This document shows, in pieces, positions 26,275 to 34,086 of a stretch of 64,000 nucleotides of DNA. Where the stretch lies: NCBI RefSeq assembly GCF_007641255.1, contig NZ_CP036259.1, positions 3,846,501-3,910,500 of the forward strand. The letters are read 5' to 3'. How positions within the stretch are numbered: the stretch's first letter is position 1; every line of letters starts with the position of its first letter. A program made the translations under genes and the position numbers. The notes under the pieces were generated by a model that was not told the DNA's origin, searched no databases, and saw only the letters and a program-made list of their open reading frames with translations. This DNA comes from Sporomusa termitida (GTDB taxonomy: Bacteria; Bacillota; Negativicutes; Sporomusales; Sporomusaceae).

Positions 26275-27054
26275 TTATCTTCTATAGCCTAACTGGATTG
26301 AGATTGTATTGGCAGTATCAACGACATCGGCAATAATCTGATCTAATTTTTCCGGATTCATACGCTGCGTAGGGCCGGACATGCTGATTGCTGCAATCAC
26401 GCTCCGGCGATGATCGCGCACCGGTGCGGCAATACAGCGCAGTCCGCTTTCAATCTCTTCATCATCCACAGCATAGCCCTGGCGGCGGATTGTCTGGAGG
26501 TGCTGCTGCAAGGCCGCCCCATCGGTAATTGTTTTTTCCGTAAATTTTTTTAATTTCTTTTCCGAAACTATTTTTTCGACTTCCTCATCAGCCAAACCGG
26601 CCAGCAGCATTTTGCCGACACCGGTACAATGGGCCGGGTTGCGGCCGCCAATTTGGGATGAGATACCAATAGATTGCAAGCTGGCTACTTTGTCAATATA
26701 GACAACCTCCCCCTGCGACAACACCCCCAGATGCGCTGTCTCGCCATGTTTGGCAACCAATTCCCGCAGCGGCGGTACGGCAAGTTTCCGTATATCCATA
26801 CTGGCGTGAACAATCTGTCCCAGCTCGAACAGCTTCATTCCCAATGAATACCGGGCAGATGTCTGATCCTGCTGTACTAACCCCAGTTGTTCAAGGGTAG
26901 CAATAATACTGTAGGTGGTACTCTTGCTCAGGCCGATAGTTCTGCTGATATTACTCAGGCTGTCTTCATTGCCGTTAGCAGCCAGATGGTCTAAAATACT
27001 AACCGCCCTGGCAATAGATTGAATCTGCTTACTGTCATTTGTCGAATTTCGCAT
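26275..27054 (-). CDS. IclR-family transcriptional regulator
   Basis: A 259-residue regulator. The N-terminal winged HTH (about 8-70: IARAVSILDHLAANGNEDSLSNISRTIGLSKSTTYSIIATLEQLG) is followed by the IclR effector domain (about 85-255: GETAHLGVLSQGEVVYIDKV, then GLRCIAAPVRDH). The ATG at 27054 is preferred for its AAAGGG site; an upstream start would add 22 residues. It sits between larC (67 bp) and the ferredoxin-larA operon, all on the same strand. It is the best candidate for controlling the whole 17-28 kb cluster. Members of this family often respond to aromatic or hydroxy-acid metabolites. Confidence 0.9.
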   Translation of the reverse strand: MRNSTNDSKQIQSIARAVSILDHLAANGNEDSLSNISRTIGLSKSTTYSIIATLEQLGLVQQDQTSARYSLGMKLFELGQIVHASMDIRKLAVPPLRELVAKHGETAHLGVLSQGEVVYIDKVASLQSIGISSQIGGRNPAHCTGVGKMLLAGLADEEVEKIVSEKKLKKFTEKTITDGAALQQHLQTIRRQGYAVDDEEIESGLRCIAAPVRDHRRSVIAAISMSGPTQRMNPEKLDQIIADVVDTANTISIQLGYRR

Positions 27055-27121
27055 ATTTACACCCTTTTCATTGGTACCGGCAATTTCGGCTGAAACCCGG
27101 TCTTTATGAATCCGCTGCAAA

Positions 27122-28318
27122 CTACTTAAGCATCAGGTCCAGCATGGGGCCACAGCTGCGCAATACCTGCAGATGAATGGTTTTCAGGGGAATTTTATGT
27201 TTGACTGCAATGGTTTTGCAGTCTTCAAATTCCGGGGCGATATTCATGACTTTGTCGTTCAGCTTGCCAACTTTGACTTTAACCGTTCCCCACTCGGTCT
27301 CGATATTCAGCATTGAGACATCAATATGCGTGGTTTCGCAGCCTAGGATACGAACCCCCAGGGTACTTGTTTCCGCCAGCAGGATCTGCACGATGTCGCT
27401 GACCTTACCGGCTGCTGCCATAACAGTGATTTTGGTGCCGGGACGGTTCTTCTTCATAAGGATCGAAGTGAGATACACCTCATGGGCTCCGGCCGCAAAC
27501 AGGCGCTCCATAACATAGCCATAAACCTGCGGATTCAGGTCGTCAATATTAGTCTCAATGATCTTAGTTTCACCGGCAGCGCCTAAGTTATTACGCAGTT
27601 CCTTATCTCCCAAATATAAGCGCAGAACATTAGGTATGTCAATATCCCGGCTGCCAGACCCATAACACACCTTCCTGGTTATAAAATGAGCCGGGGGTGA
27701 CCCAAAGCCTTTGGCCAGCGCAGCGACAATGGCCGCACCGGTGGGAGTCACCAGTTCCTTCTTAATACCCTCGGCATAGAAAGGAATTCCCGTTAACAGC
27801 TCCGCTGTTGCCGGGGCCGGGACCGGCATAAGTCCATGACTGCATTTAACATAGCCTGATCCGACATGAAGGGCTGAAGCATATATTTCCACGATTCCCA
27901 GATATTCCAGACCGATTGCGGTTCCCACAATGTCAACAATGGAATCAATCGCACCTACCTCATGAAAATGAATTTTATCAACAGCAACCCCGTGTACTTT
28001 GGCTTCGGCAGCAGCTAACCGGGAAAATATGGCTAACGAATGTTTTTTGACCTGATCGGACAACAGGCTATCTTCAATAATTAACCGGATATCATTAAAA
28101 TTACGGGCAGGCTGGAACCATTTGTTAACATCGACATTAAAATATCTGGCCCTGATGCCATTTTTTGATACTTCCTTATCAATGAGTTTATACGATGACA
28201 AGGCTAGTTTTTTCAGCTCCGCTTCAAGGTATTCCAGCGGCATGCCGGCGTCCAGCAAGGCACCAACCATCATATTGCCGCTGATACCCGAAAAACAGTC
28301 AAGATAGGCAATCGTCAT
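27122..28318 (-). CDS. larC: LarC-type nickel-pincer cofactor nickel-insertion protein
   Basis: A 398-residue LarC (DUF111), cytoplasmic. N-terminal AYLDCFSGISGNMMVGALLDAG and HFHEVGAIDSIVDIVG carry the acidic and His residues of the family. The C-terminal region has ETNIDDLNPQVYGYVMERLF and the MKKNRPGTKITVM block. LarC inserts nickel in a CTP-dependent step into the pincer nucleotide made by LarB and LarE. Neither larB nor larE is in the window. In LarC of Lactobacillus the two domains need a frameshift; here one continuous frame is present. AAAAGGAG precedes the ATG. It heads the group that includes the IclR gene. Confidence 0.88.
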   Translation of the reverse strand: MTIAYLDCFSGISGNMMVGALLDAGMPLEYLEAELKKLALSSYKLIDKEVSKNGIRARYFNVDVNKWFQPARNFNDIRLIIEDSLLSDQVKKHSLAIFSRLAAAEAKVHGVAVDKIHFHEVGAIDSIVDIVGTAIGLEYLGIVEIYASALHVGSGYVKCSHGLMPVPAPATAELLTGIPFYAEGIKKELVTPTGAAIVAALAKGFGSPPAHFITRKVCYGSGSRDIDIPNVLRLYLGDKELRNNLGAAGETKIIETNIDDLNPQVYGYVMERLFAAGAHEVYLTSILMKKNRPGTKITVMAAAGKVSDIVQILLAETSTLGVRILGCETTHIDVSMLNIETEWGTVKVKVGKLNDKVMNIAPEFEDCKTIAVKHKIPLKTIHLQVLRSCGPMLDLMLK

Positions 28319-28374
28319 GCTGCTTACTCCTTTTGTGTAGGTGGTTGAATAAACATCACCAGGTACAGTACGAC

Positions 28375-28397
28375 ATTATCGCATATTGTTCGATAAT
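28375..28397. promoter_or_regulatory. Putative operator upstream of larC
   Basis: A palindrome ATTATCG-N9-CGATAAT lies 57 bp upstream of the larC start. Its centre resembles the site upstream of the ferredoxin-larA operon (TCGCA-N4-TGTTC). The 349-bp gap 28319-28667 otherwise holds only the larC promoter region and the MFS terminator. Confidence 0.5.
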
Positions 28398-28616
28398 TTA
28401 GATATATCTCTATTCTACATAATAATTGCAATTCCTGCAATAGTAAAAATTTTTTTAATAAGAAAAACCGCTGGCTCGGTCTTTTGGCTTTCGGCAATGG
28501 CCGGGGGGTTACCGGGGTTGCGGGACCGCCGCCTCCTTGCCCAAGCCGGGCCATTGACCTTAGCGCCCCTTGTTTTATAAGTACTTTCAGCCTCTCAACT
28601 TATACTTTCTGATCTT

Positions 28617-28650
28617 ATAAAAAAACCTCCCGCTGGCAGGGAGGCTTTAT
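28617..28650 (-). terminator. Terminator of the first MFS transporter gene
   Basis: On the minus strand GCCTCCC-TGCCAGC-GGGAGG is followed by seven T residues, directly after the stop of the transporter at 28668. Confidence 0.85.
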
Positions 28651-28667
28651 CCTGTATAGCTTTTACA

Positions 28668-29852
28668 CTAATGTACGCGTTCTTCATAAACACGGACGAT
28701 AACCAACAGCGCTAATAATGGACCTGCCGCTAATATCCACCAGACATAGTTGAAATTGCCGGTAAAATCCAGCACTTGCCCAATAACCCAGGGACTCAGC
28801 AGGGATGCCATCTGGAATAAGCAGTTGGCCACACCGTTGGCCGTAGCGGCCCGGGTTATACCTGCTGTCTGCGATATCAGCACTGTAAGCTGGGGATTAG
28901 CCAGATAAGAGCTGAAGCCGCCGGCGAAGCCTGTTAAATACAACAGTTCCAGTCTAGTTTGATAGCCGAACAAAATAGTAACCGGTACGACAAGGATAAA
29001 GGCGATGATCACCAATGGCTTTCTGCGCCCGAGCCGGTCGGATATAATACCCGATACAAGCGGCGCAATCGCCCCCCCCAAGCCATAATATGCCATTACC
29101 GTACCGGCCTCACGCACCGAAAAGCCCAGGCCCTTAATATAAACATTGGCCCAGGTGGCTGTCCCCAGCTGCAGCCACATCAAAAAGAAACCGGCAGCAG
29201 AAAGCAACATCAAATCTCTGTTACCAAATATATATTTTAACCCTGATAAAACGTCTTCCCGTTTCTTGTCAACACTGTAATTAACTTTCATCAGGAAAAA
29301 TACCAGAACACCGGCAATGATCGTCAGCAGCCCTACGGCCTGAAATGCCCCCCGCCAGCCAAACATCATGTTTAGAAAGGGTACAAGAATATTAGTTATC
29401 AAAATTCCGCTGGAAGGCGCTGCCGTCAATATGCCAAAAGCCAATCCCTGCTCTTTAGCCGGAAACCATTCCACAAGGGCCCGGGAACAGGAGGAAAATA
29501 CAGCGCCCGAACCTAAGCCGGCCAGAATCCGCAGATTAAAGCCCACTTCATAGTTATTGATCAGTGAAAACGAAGCTGTCGCAAAGCCTTCGATAATTAA
29601 GCACACCGCCAGAATGATCCGTACGCCAAATCTATCCGCCAGTATGCCGGCCGGTATCTGCGTGGCGACATACCCCAGATAAAATGCACTCATAAAGGCT
29701 CCGGCCTGGCTCATATTCATATCTAAAGCGGGAACTATCACCGGGATTAACGGCGGCCAGGTAAACCGGGTAATAAAGCTAAATAAAAAACACAATACAC
29801 AGAGTACTAAGATCACCCACCGGTACTGTAAAGACTCAGTCCTGTTTTGCAT
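28668..29852 (-). CDS. MFS transporter (ACS-like), first paralogue
   Basis: A 394-residue, 12-segment permease. The loop 2-3 motif GILADRFGVRIIL and the loop 8-9 motif ISDRLGRRKPL are typical of MFS. It is clearly related to the permease at 35486-36688 (shared TRFTWPPLIPVIVPAL and WFPAKEQGLAFGI blocks), so the cluster probably imports two related substrates. Start ATG has AAGGAGG. It has its own terminator and promoter; the promoter holds the 12-bp motif shared with the second permease. Organic acids or methoxylated aromatics are possible substrates. Confidence 0.87.
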   Translation of the reverse strand: MQNRTESLQYRWVILVLCVLCFLFSFITRFTWPPLIPVIVPALDMNMSQAGAFMSAFYLGYVATQIPAGILADRFGVRIILAVCLIIEGFATASFSLINNYEVGFNLRILAGLGSGAVFSSCSRALVEWFPAKEQGLAFGILTAAPSSGILITNILVPFLNMMFGWRGAFQAVGLLTIIAGVLVFFLMKVNYSVDKKREDVLSGLKYIFGNRDLMLLSAAGFFLMWLQLGTATWANVYIKGLGFSVREAGTVMAYYGLGGAIAPLVSGIISDRLGRRKPLVIIAFILVVPVTILFGYQTRLELLYLTGFAGGFSSYLANPQLTVLISQTAGITRAATANGVANCLFQMASLLSPWVIGQVLDFTGNFNYVWWILAAGPLLALLVIVRVYEERVH

Positions 29853-29879
29853 AGTAGCCTCCTTTATAATGGCCTAGAC

Positions 29880-29891
29880 GTGTAGACAACT
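29880..29891. promoter_or_regulatory. Motif shared by the two MFS promoters (putative GntR site)
   Basis: GTGTAGACAACT lies 28 bp upstream of the first MFS start. The identical 12 bases occur inverted (AGTTGTCTACAC, 36783-36794) in front of the second MFS gene. TGTAGACA fits the TGT-N2-ACA core common for GntR/HutC regulators, and a GntR gene lies in the cluster. Confidence 0.5.
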
Positions 29892-30062
29892 CAATGTATA
29901 TATACGACATATTTTGACAATATTCCTTGTATTAAAAATATTTAGATTTATCTTTTTCAAATGCTGCTGCCTTTAACCAGGAAATTAAGCTGATCTCAGA
30001 AAAACACAAAGGTCTGCATAGCACACAGCTTTTACTATCACAGACCTTCGGCGGTTCTATAT

Positions 30063-30962
30063 TTATAAATTTCTAATAATTGCATACACACTTTTTATAC
30101 TTTCCAGCCGCATCGGCGCAAAGAGGCCGCTGCTTGTACCAAAAATAAAGCCACTGCCGCGGCCCGCTGCCGCGGCAATTTTGCGCACCGCCTGCTCAAG
30201 GAACTCCCGGGAGTGCGGTTCAATCAGCGCCGCCGGGTCCAGATTCCCCCACAAGCAAAGCTTGCGGCCATATTGCTGCTTTACGGCCCCGATATCCATA
30301 CCGGCCAGCGTTTCCAGACACTGCAGCCCGTCAAAGCCGGCGGCGGCGATATCCGCAAGCACCAGGGCCAGGTTACCGTCAGAATGGAAAAATACCGGCA
30401 GCCCCAGCTGTTGGGCATGGGCAGTCTGGCGGGCCAGCGAGGGAAATAAGGACTGCCGCAACAGGGAAGGGCGGGCAATGACGCCCTGATTAAAAGCAAT
30501 GTCGTCGGCAAGAATAATACCGTTTATACCGCTGGCGGCCAGCCTGTCCATCAGCGACATATTCAGCTGTTCAACAGCGGCCGTTAATTCCAGGAAATCC
30601 TCATGGTGCCGGATCATTCTGGTCATCAGCTGCTCAAATCCCAGCAGCCGGAACCCCCAGCCCATCGGGCCGTCAAGTACCGCAAATGTAAACAAGTCAG
30701 ACTTTGTCCAGTCCTGCAGCTCACCAAACACCACAGCCTGCGGCGCCGGCAGCCGGGCTGATGACTCATCGGCAACAACCGGGTGCAGGCACACGGCATC
30801 CAGGCCCAGAGTCTGCACAAACTCCAGCCGGTGTCTAAAGACAAGCTCGGTCTGGCCAAACATGGTCTGAATCAGTGCATCGGCAATAACCAGCTCTGCG
30901 CAGGGTATCCGGTCAACTGGCTGCCGTTTAATCGCCGCCGCCACTCTTGTCTTGTGATTCAT
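30063..30962 (-). CDS. UroD/MtaA-family methyltransferase-like protein
   Basis: A 299-residue TIM-barrel protein of the uroporphyrinogen-decarboxylase/MtaA superfamily. RQPVDRIPCAELV at the start, GINGIILADDIAF, and FFHSDGNLALVL (in place of the HxCxG zinc site of MtaA) are the recognised positions. Members move methyl groups between a methylated cobalamin protein and an acceptor, or from a substrate. The missing zinc Cys suggests it may not be an MtaA-type thiol methyltransferase. ATG 30962 has GGGAGG upstream; the frame upstream overlaps the corrinoid gene. It directly follows that gene, so they probably act together. Confidence 0.72.
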   Translation of the reverse strand: MNHKTRVAAAIKRQPVDRIPCAELVIADALIQTMFGQTELVFRHRLEFVQTLGLDAVCLHPVVADESSARLPAPQAVVFGELQDWTKSDLFTFAVLDGPMGWGFRLLGFEQLMTRMIRHHEDFLELTAAVEQLNMSLMDRLAASGINGIILADDIAFNQGVIARPSLLRQSLFPSLARQTAHAQQLGLPVFFHSDGNLALVLADIAAAGFDGLQCLETLAGMDIGAVKQQYGRKLCLWGNLDPAALIEPHSREFLEQAVRKIAAAAGRGSGFIFGTSSGLFAPMRLESIKSVYAIIRNL

Positions 30963-30988
30963 AATACCTCCCTGCAAATTCCGGCTGG

Positions 30989-31627
30989 TTACTTCTGCGC
31001 GATTGCTTTGCTCCAGTCCAGACATATTTCCACACCCTGCCGGGCATCATCGACCCAGGCATCGGCCCCGGTATACTCTCTTACTTTTTCATTCACCAGA
31101 CCGCCGATAAGGACCTTGATTTTTGAATTGCGTTCCAGCAGCCGCACCAGCTGAATGGTCCGCTTTAAAGCCTCAAAGCCGGGCGACAGCAAGGTGCATA
31201 AACACAGGATCTGAGCGCCTGATTCGGTTAAGGCCAGCATGAATTTATCAGGCGGCACATCGACCCCCAGGTCGTAGACCTCAAAACCGTAGCACCGCAG
31301 CAGGGAGCCTACCAGATTTTTGCCGATATCATGAATATCCCCCTCAATCGTTCCAAAAACGATTTTGCCGATAACAGGCTCCTTGGCGGCCAGTTCCACA
31401 ACCGGCGCAATCATGTCCATAATCTGGGAAAATATCTCCGACGAAAGAATGAGATCACCCAGAAAGTATTCACCCCGGGAATACCGTTCACCCACGGCGA
31501 TCAGGCCCGAGCGGCATTCCTCAACAATGTCCAATGGATAAACACCGGATTCCAGACTTTTCTTAACCAGTTCCAGCGCCAGCGGCTCATCAAGCTCGCT
31601 GATGGCGTTTGCCAGGAGTGCTAACAC
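30989..31627 (-). CDS. Corrinoid-binding methyl-transfer protein (MtaC/MtvC-type)
   Basis: A 212-residue protein. The N-terminal helical cap (about 1-85) is followed by a cobalamin-binding Rossmann domain with the lower-ligand motif EGDIHDIGKN, in which the His replaces dimethylbenzimidazole on cobalt. These proteins carry the methyl group between MT1 and MT2 enzymes. Start is GTG with AAAGGGGGG upstream, overlapping the GntR stop by a few bases. Its neighbours are two UroD-family proteins and a GntR regulator. No MtrH-type MT2 or RACo reactivating ferredoxin gene is seen in the window. Confidence 0.9.
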   Translation of the reverse strand: MLALLANAISELDEPLALELVKKSLESGVYPLDIVEECRSGLIAVGERYSRGEYFLGDLILSSEIFSQIMDMIAPVVELAAKEPVIGKIVFGTIEGDIHDIGKNLVGSLLRCYGFEVYDLGVDVPPDKFMLALTESGAQILCLCTLLSPGFEALKRTIQLVRLLERNSKIKVLIGGLVNEKVREYTGADAWVDDARQGVEICLDWSKAIAQK

Positions 31628-31628
31628 T

Positions 31629-32375
31629 TTAACGTCCCCCCTTTAACGGTTGTATATCTGAAATTAATGAATACCGGTCACTGCGGTAATAGAAAACACC
31701 AATGCCAACAGGCTGATCGTCACCAGTGTACAGGACCTGCTGCAGCCGTAATACAGGTGCTCCCGGTACAAGCTGCAGGTATTTGGCGTCAAATTCACTG
31801 ACACTCTCGGCGGTCAGCATTGCCTGGCTCCTCACCGGCAGGAAGTCGGTGTGAATGGCAATAATCTCCGAAAACGCCATATACTGAAACTCATTTTCCA
31901 GAATAGGCCGGCCTTTTTTATAACACATATATTTATGCTCAACAGCAACCGCTTCGCCGTCAGCCGACAACAGCCGGCAATAGTATAAAATCCCCTGGCT
32001 GGGCAGCATGCCGATTTTCTGAGCAAACTCCGGCAGCTCTTTGCGAAAGCGGACATGCACCAAGCGGTGCCCGGTCTTTTTCCCCTCCTGGGCCATCTTG
32101 GCGGTAAACTCTTCCATGACAAACAGGGCGCGGTCCAATGACGGCCTGGAGACAAATGTGCCCCGGCCCTGCTGGGCACTGATCAGGCCCCGTTCAGCCA
32201 GCAGGCTGAGACATTTCCGCACCGTTGTCCGGCTCAATTCATATTCCCGTCCCAGATCATTTTCCGACGGCAGCGATTCTCCCGGTTTAAACTCACCAGC
32301 CAGTATCCGTTGCTCTAATATTGTTGCCAATTGATAAAAGGGCGGGGTAAATAAATTTTTATTAATTCTGTCCAT
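31629..32375 (-). CDS. GntR-family regulator with UTRA domain
   Basis: A 248-residue HutC-type repressor. The winged HTH (about 10-75: PPFYQLATILEQRILAGEFKPGESLPSENDLGREYELSRTTVRKCLSLL) precedes a UTRA ligand domain (about 95-240) of the phosphonate/histidine-operon type. The RBS (AAGGA directly before ATG) is weak. The gene is the first of a unit GntR-corrinoid-UroD. The 12-bp motif shared by the two MFS promoters is a plausible operator. The ligand is probably the methyl donor or its demethylated product. Confidence 0.88.
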   Translation of the reverse strand: MDRINKNLFTPPFYQLATILEQRILAGEFKPGESLPSENDLGREYELSRTTVRKCLSLLAERGLISAQQGRGTFVSRPSLDRALFVMEEFTAKMAQEGKKTGHRLVHVRFRKELPEFAQKIGMLPSQGILYYCRLLSADGEAVAVEHKYMCYKKGRPILENEFQYMAFSEIIAIHTDFLPVRSQAMLTAESVSEFDAKYLQLVPGAPVLRLQQVLYTGDDQPVGIGVFYYRSDRYSLISDIQPLKGGR

Positions 32376-32454
32376 TCCTTGTAGCAGCCACCTTATGCCA
32401 GCATCTATCCTTTATAGTTTCTACATGGGTGGAATCTTCCCTGCTTGCCTGATG

Positions 32455-32500
32455 AAAAAAGCTCCAGGGTATCAAGGGGGCGGCCCCGGGTACCCCCTGG
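32455..32500 (-). terminator. Terminator of the SLH porin gene
   Basis: On the minus strand CCAGGG-GTA pairs with TAC-CCTGG around a GC-rich loop and is followed by AGCTTTTTTC. It lies 15 bp after the porin stop. The rest of 32376-32514 holds the GntR promoter region only. Confidence 0.7.
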
Positions 32501-32514
32501 ACCGCCGCAGTTTT

Positions 32515-33948
32515 TTAGTAGTAGAATTCAAATTTTACCATATAGTTTTTATCAAGACGGTCGGAGGCCAGGCTGGTCAGGCCTCTTTCCTTAACTTTGA
32601 AATCCTGATATTCCAGCGACAGCAGGAGATTTTTTGCAATTACATTCTGGTAAGCCAGCATCAGCACATTGACATTATCGGTCCCGTGAGCGGAAACATT
32701 GTAGGGCTGGGCAAGATTGCTGACGGCCGTTTGGTCATAGCCGCCGGCGCCATTGGGGATGGCTCCCGGATCAATGCTGCGGTATCCGACCAGCCAGGCA
32801 TCACTGCCCACTTTGGACGGATTGACCAGATTTACCGCCGGATACAGCACAGCCGGTCCCTGGCTGTTGCTGAACTGCACGGCCCAGGCTTTGGGATTGG
32901 ACCCCAGCCCGTCCCGGGCATTGACAAGCGAGGTGCCGACATAGTCGCCCAGCAGCGTATACTTGCCAAGCTTGTAGTCAAAGCCGGCCGACCAGCCCTT
33001 CGACTTGTCATAACTGCCCCGGTTGGTGTTAAGCAGACCTTTACCGTCAGGGCTGCTGGTTCCCACAGCGTTGGCCCAGTAGTAGCCTGTCTTAACATTC
33101 AGGTCGTTATTCACCTTAAAACCGACCTGGGCGGTACTCAGCTGATTTTTGTTGGCCTCGGTGGACGGCCTGATGGTGCCTGTCCAGCCTTTGAAGCTGA
33201 CGTCGCCGAACCGTTTGTTAATGGTGACACCGTCATAATTCAAGGGGCCGCCGAACAGGCCGGTTGTATAGAAATCAAGGGCCGACCGGCCGACGCGGAT
33301 ATTGTCTGACCCCAACAGCCCCTGGACCGTCACATTCATGATATCCAGGCTGATCTCCGAGCCGGAGCCGGGATAATTGACGCTGCCGAATTTATTGCCG
33401 CCGGAGGTTGTAATCCGGCCGATCCAGGAAATATCTTCATTGATCCGGCCCCAGAATTTAATCCGCTGCCGGAAATCAAACTGCTCCGAGCCGCTTAAGC
33501 GTTTGCCTGATGCCGGATTAGGGTCGTTGGCAATATAACGCATCCGCGTTTCACCGCCAAGCCAGGTGTTGGTTTTGTTTTCCACCTGGGCGACCCGGGC
33601 GCCGAGGCGGTTGAGCTCACTATTAAACTCGGCCGACAGGGTATCGATGATCTCTTTATTGTTTTCATCGGCCCTCTCGAAATTATCCATGGCTTTGGCC
33701 ACAATAATGGCGAATTCGTACCTGGTCAGGACCCTGTCGCCCCGGAAGGTGCGGTCATTGTAGCCGTCAATAATCCCGGCTTGGGCCAGCTTGGCCACCG
33801 CGTCATAGGCCCAGTGATCGGCCGGCACATCACTGAACGACGTCGCCGCTGCCGCCGACACGGTGCCGGTCAGGGCCGGCGTCCCGGCCATGGTAATACT
33901 CATAAGCGCCAGGGGAATGATTGCCAGCAGTTTATTTACTTTTTTCAT
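32515..33948 (-). CDS. SLH-domain outer-membrane porin
   Basis: A 477-residue exported protein. Signal peptide (MKKVNKLLAIIPLALMSITMAG, then A-rich site), one SLH domain (about 35-90: FSDVPADHWAYDAVAKLAQAGIIDGYNDRTFRGDRVLTRYEFA), a short coiled coil (ETLSAEFNSELNRLGARVAQVENKT-like) and a beta-barrel rich in aromatic strands ending in EFYY. This is the Mep45/Omp-alpha-type porin that links outer membrane and peptidoglycan in Negativicutes. The ATG at 33948 has GGAGGAGG upstream. It lies 138 bp after the large UroD gene, inside the methyl-transfer cluster, so it may admit the substrate. Confidence 0.92.
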   Translation of the reverse strand: MKKVNKLLAIIPLALMSITMAGTPALTGTVSAAAATSFSDVPADHWAYDAVAKLAQAGIIDGYNDRTFRGDRVLTRYEFAIIVAKAMDNFERADENNKEIIDTLSAEFNSELNRLGARVAQVENKTNTWLGGETRMRYIANDPNPASGKRLSGSEQFDFRQRIKFWGRINEDISWIGRITTSGGNKFGSVNYPGSGSEISLDIMNVTVQGLLGSDNIRVGRSALDFYTTGLFGGPLNYDGVTINKRFGDVSFKGWTGTIRPSTEANKNQLSTAQVGFKVNNDLNVKTGYYWANAVGTSSPDGKGLLNTNRGSYDKSKGWSAGFDYKLGKYTLLGDYVGTSLVNARDGLGSNPKAWAVQFSNSQGPAVLYPAVNLVNPSKVGSDAWLVGYRSIDPGAIPNGAGGYDQTAVSNLAQPYNVSAHGTDNVNVLMLAYQNVIAKNLLLSLEYQDFKVKERGLTSLASDRLDKNYMVKFEFYY

Positions 33949-34086
33949 AATATATTCCTCCTCCATAAAATCACAGACATTTTTTTAAACTCTTCTGATA
34001 ATTTCAGCTATGGATTGGCAACCAGCGGCCGGCCGGCGCTGCCGGTTGCGGCCCTTCCGCCTGCAGCCGGCAGCTTGCCCTGATGA

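Noticed and set aside
32395-33309. A 304-codon plus-strand frame
   Set aside because: It is antisense to the porin, whose signal peptide, SLH domain and RBS are clear; no RBS or family match on the plus strand.
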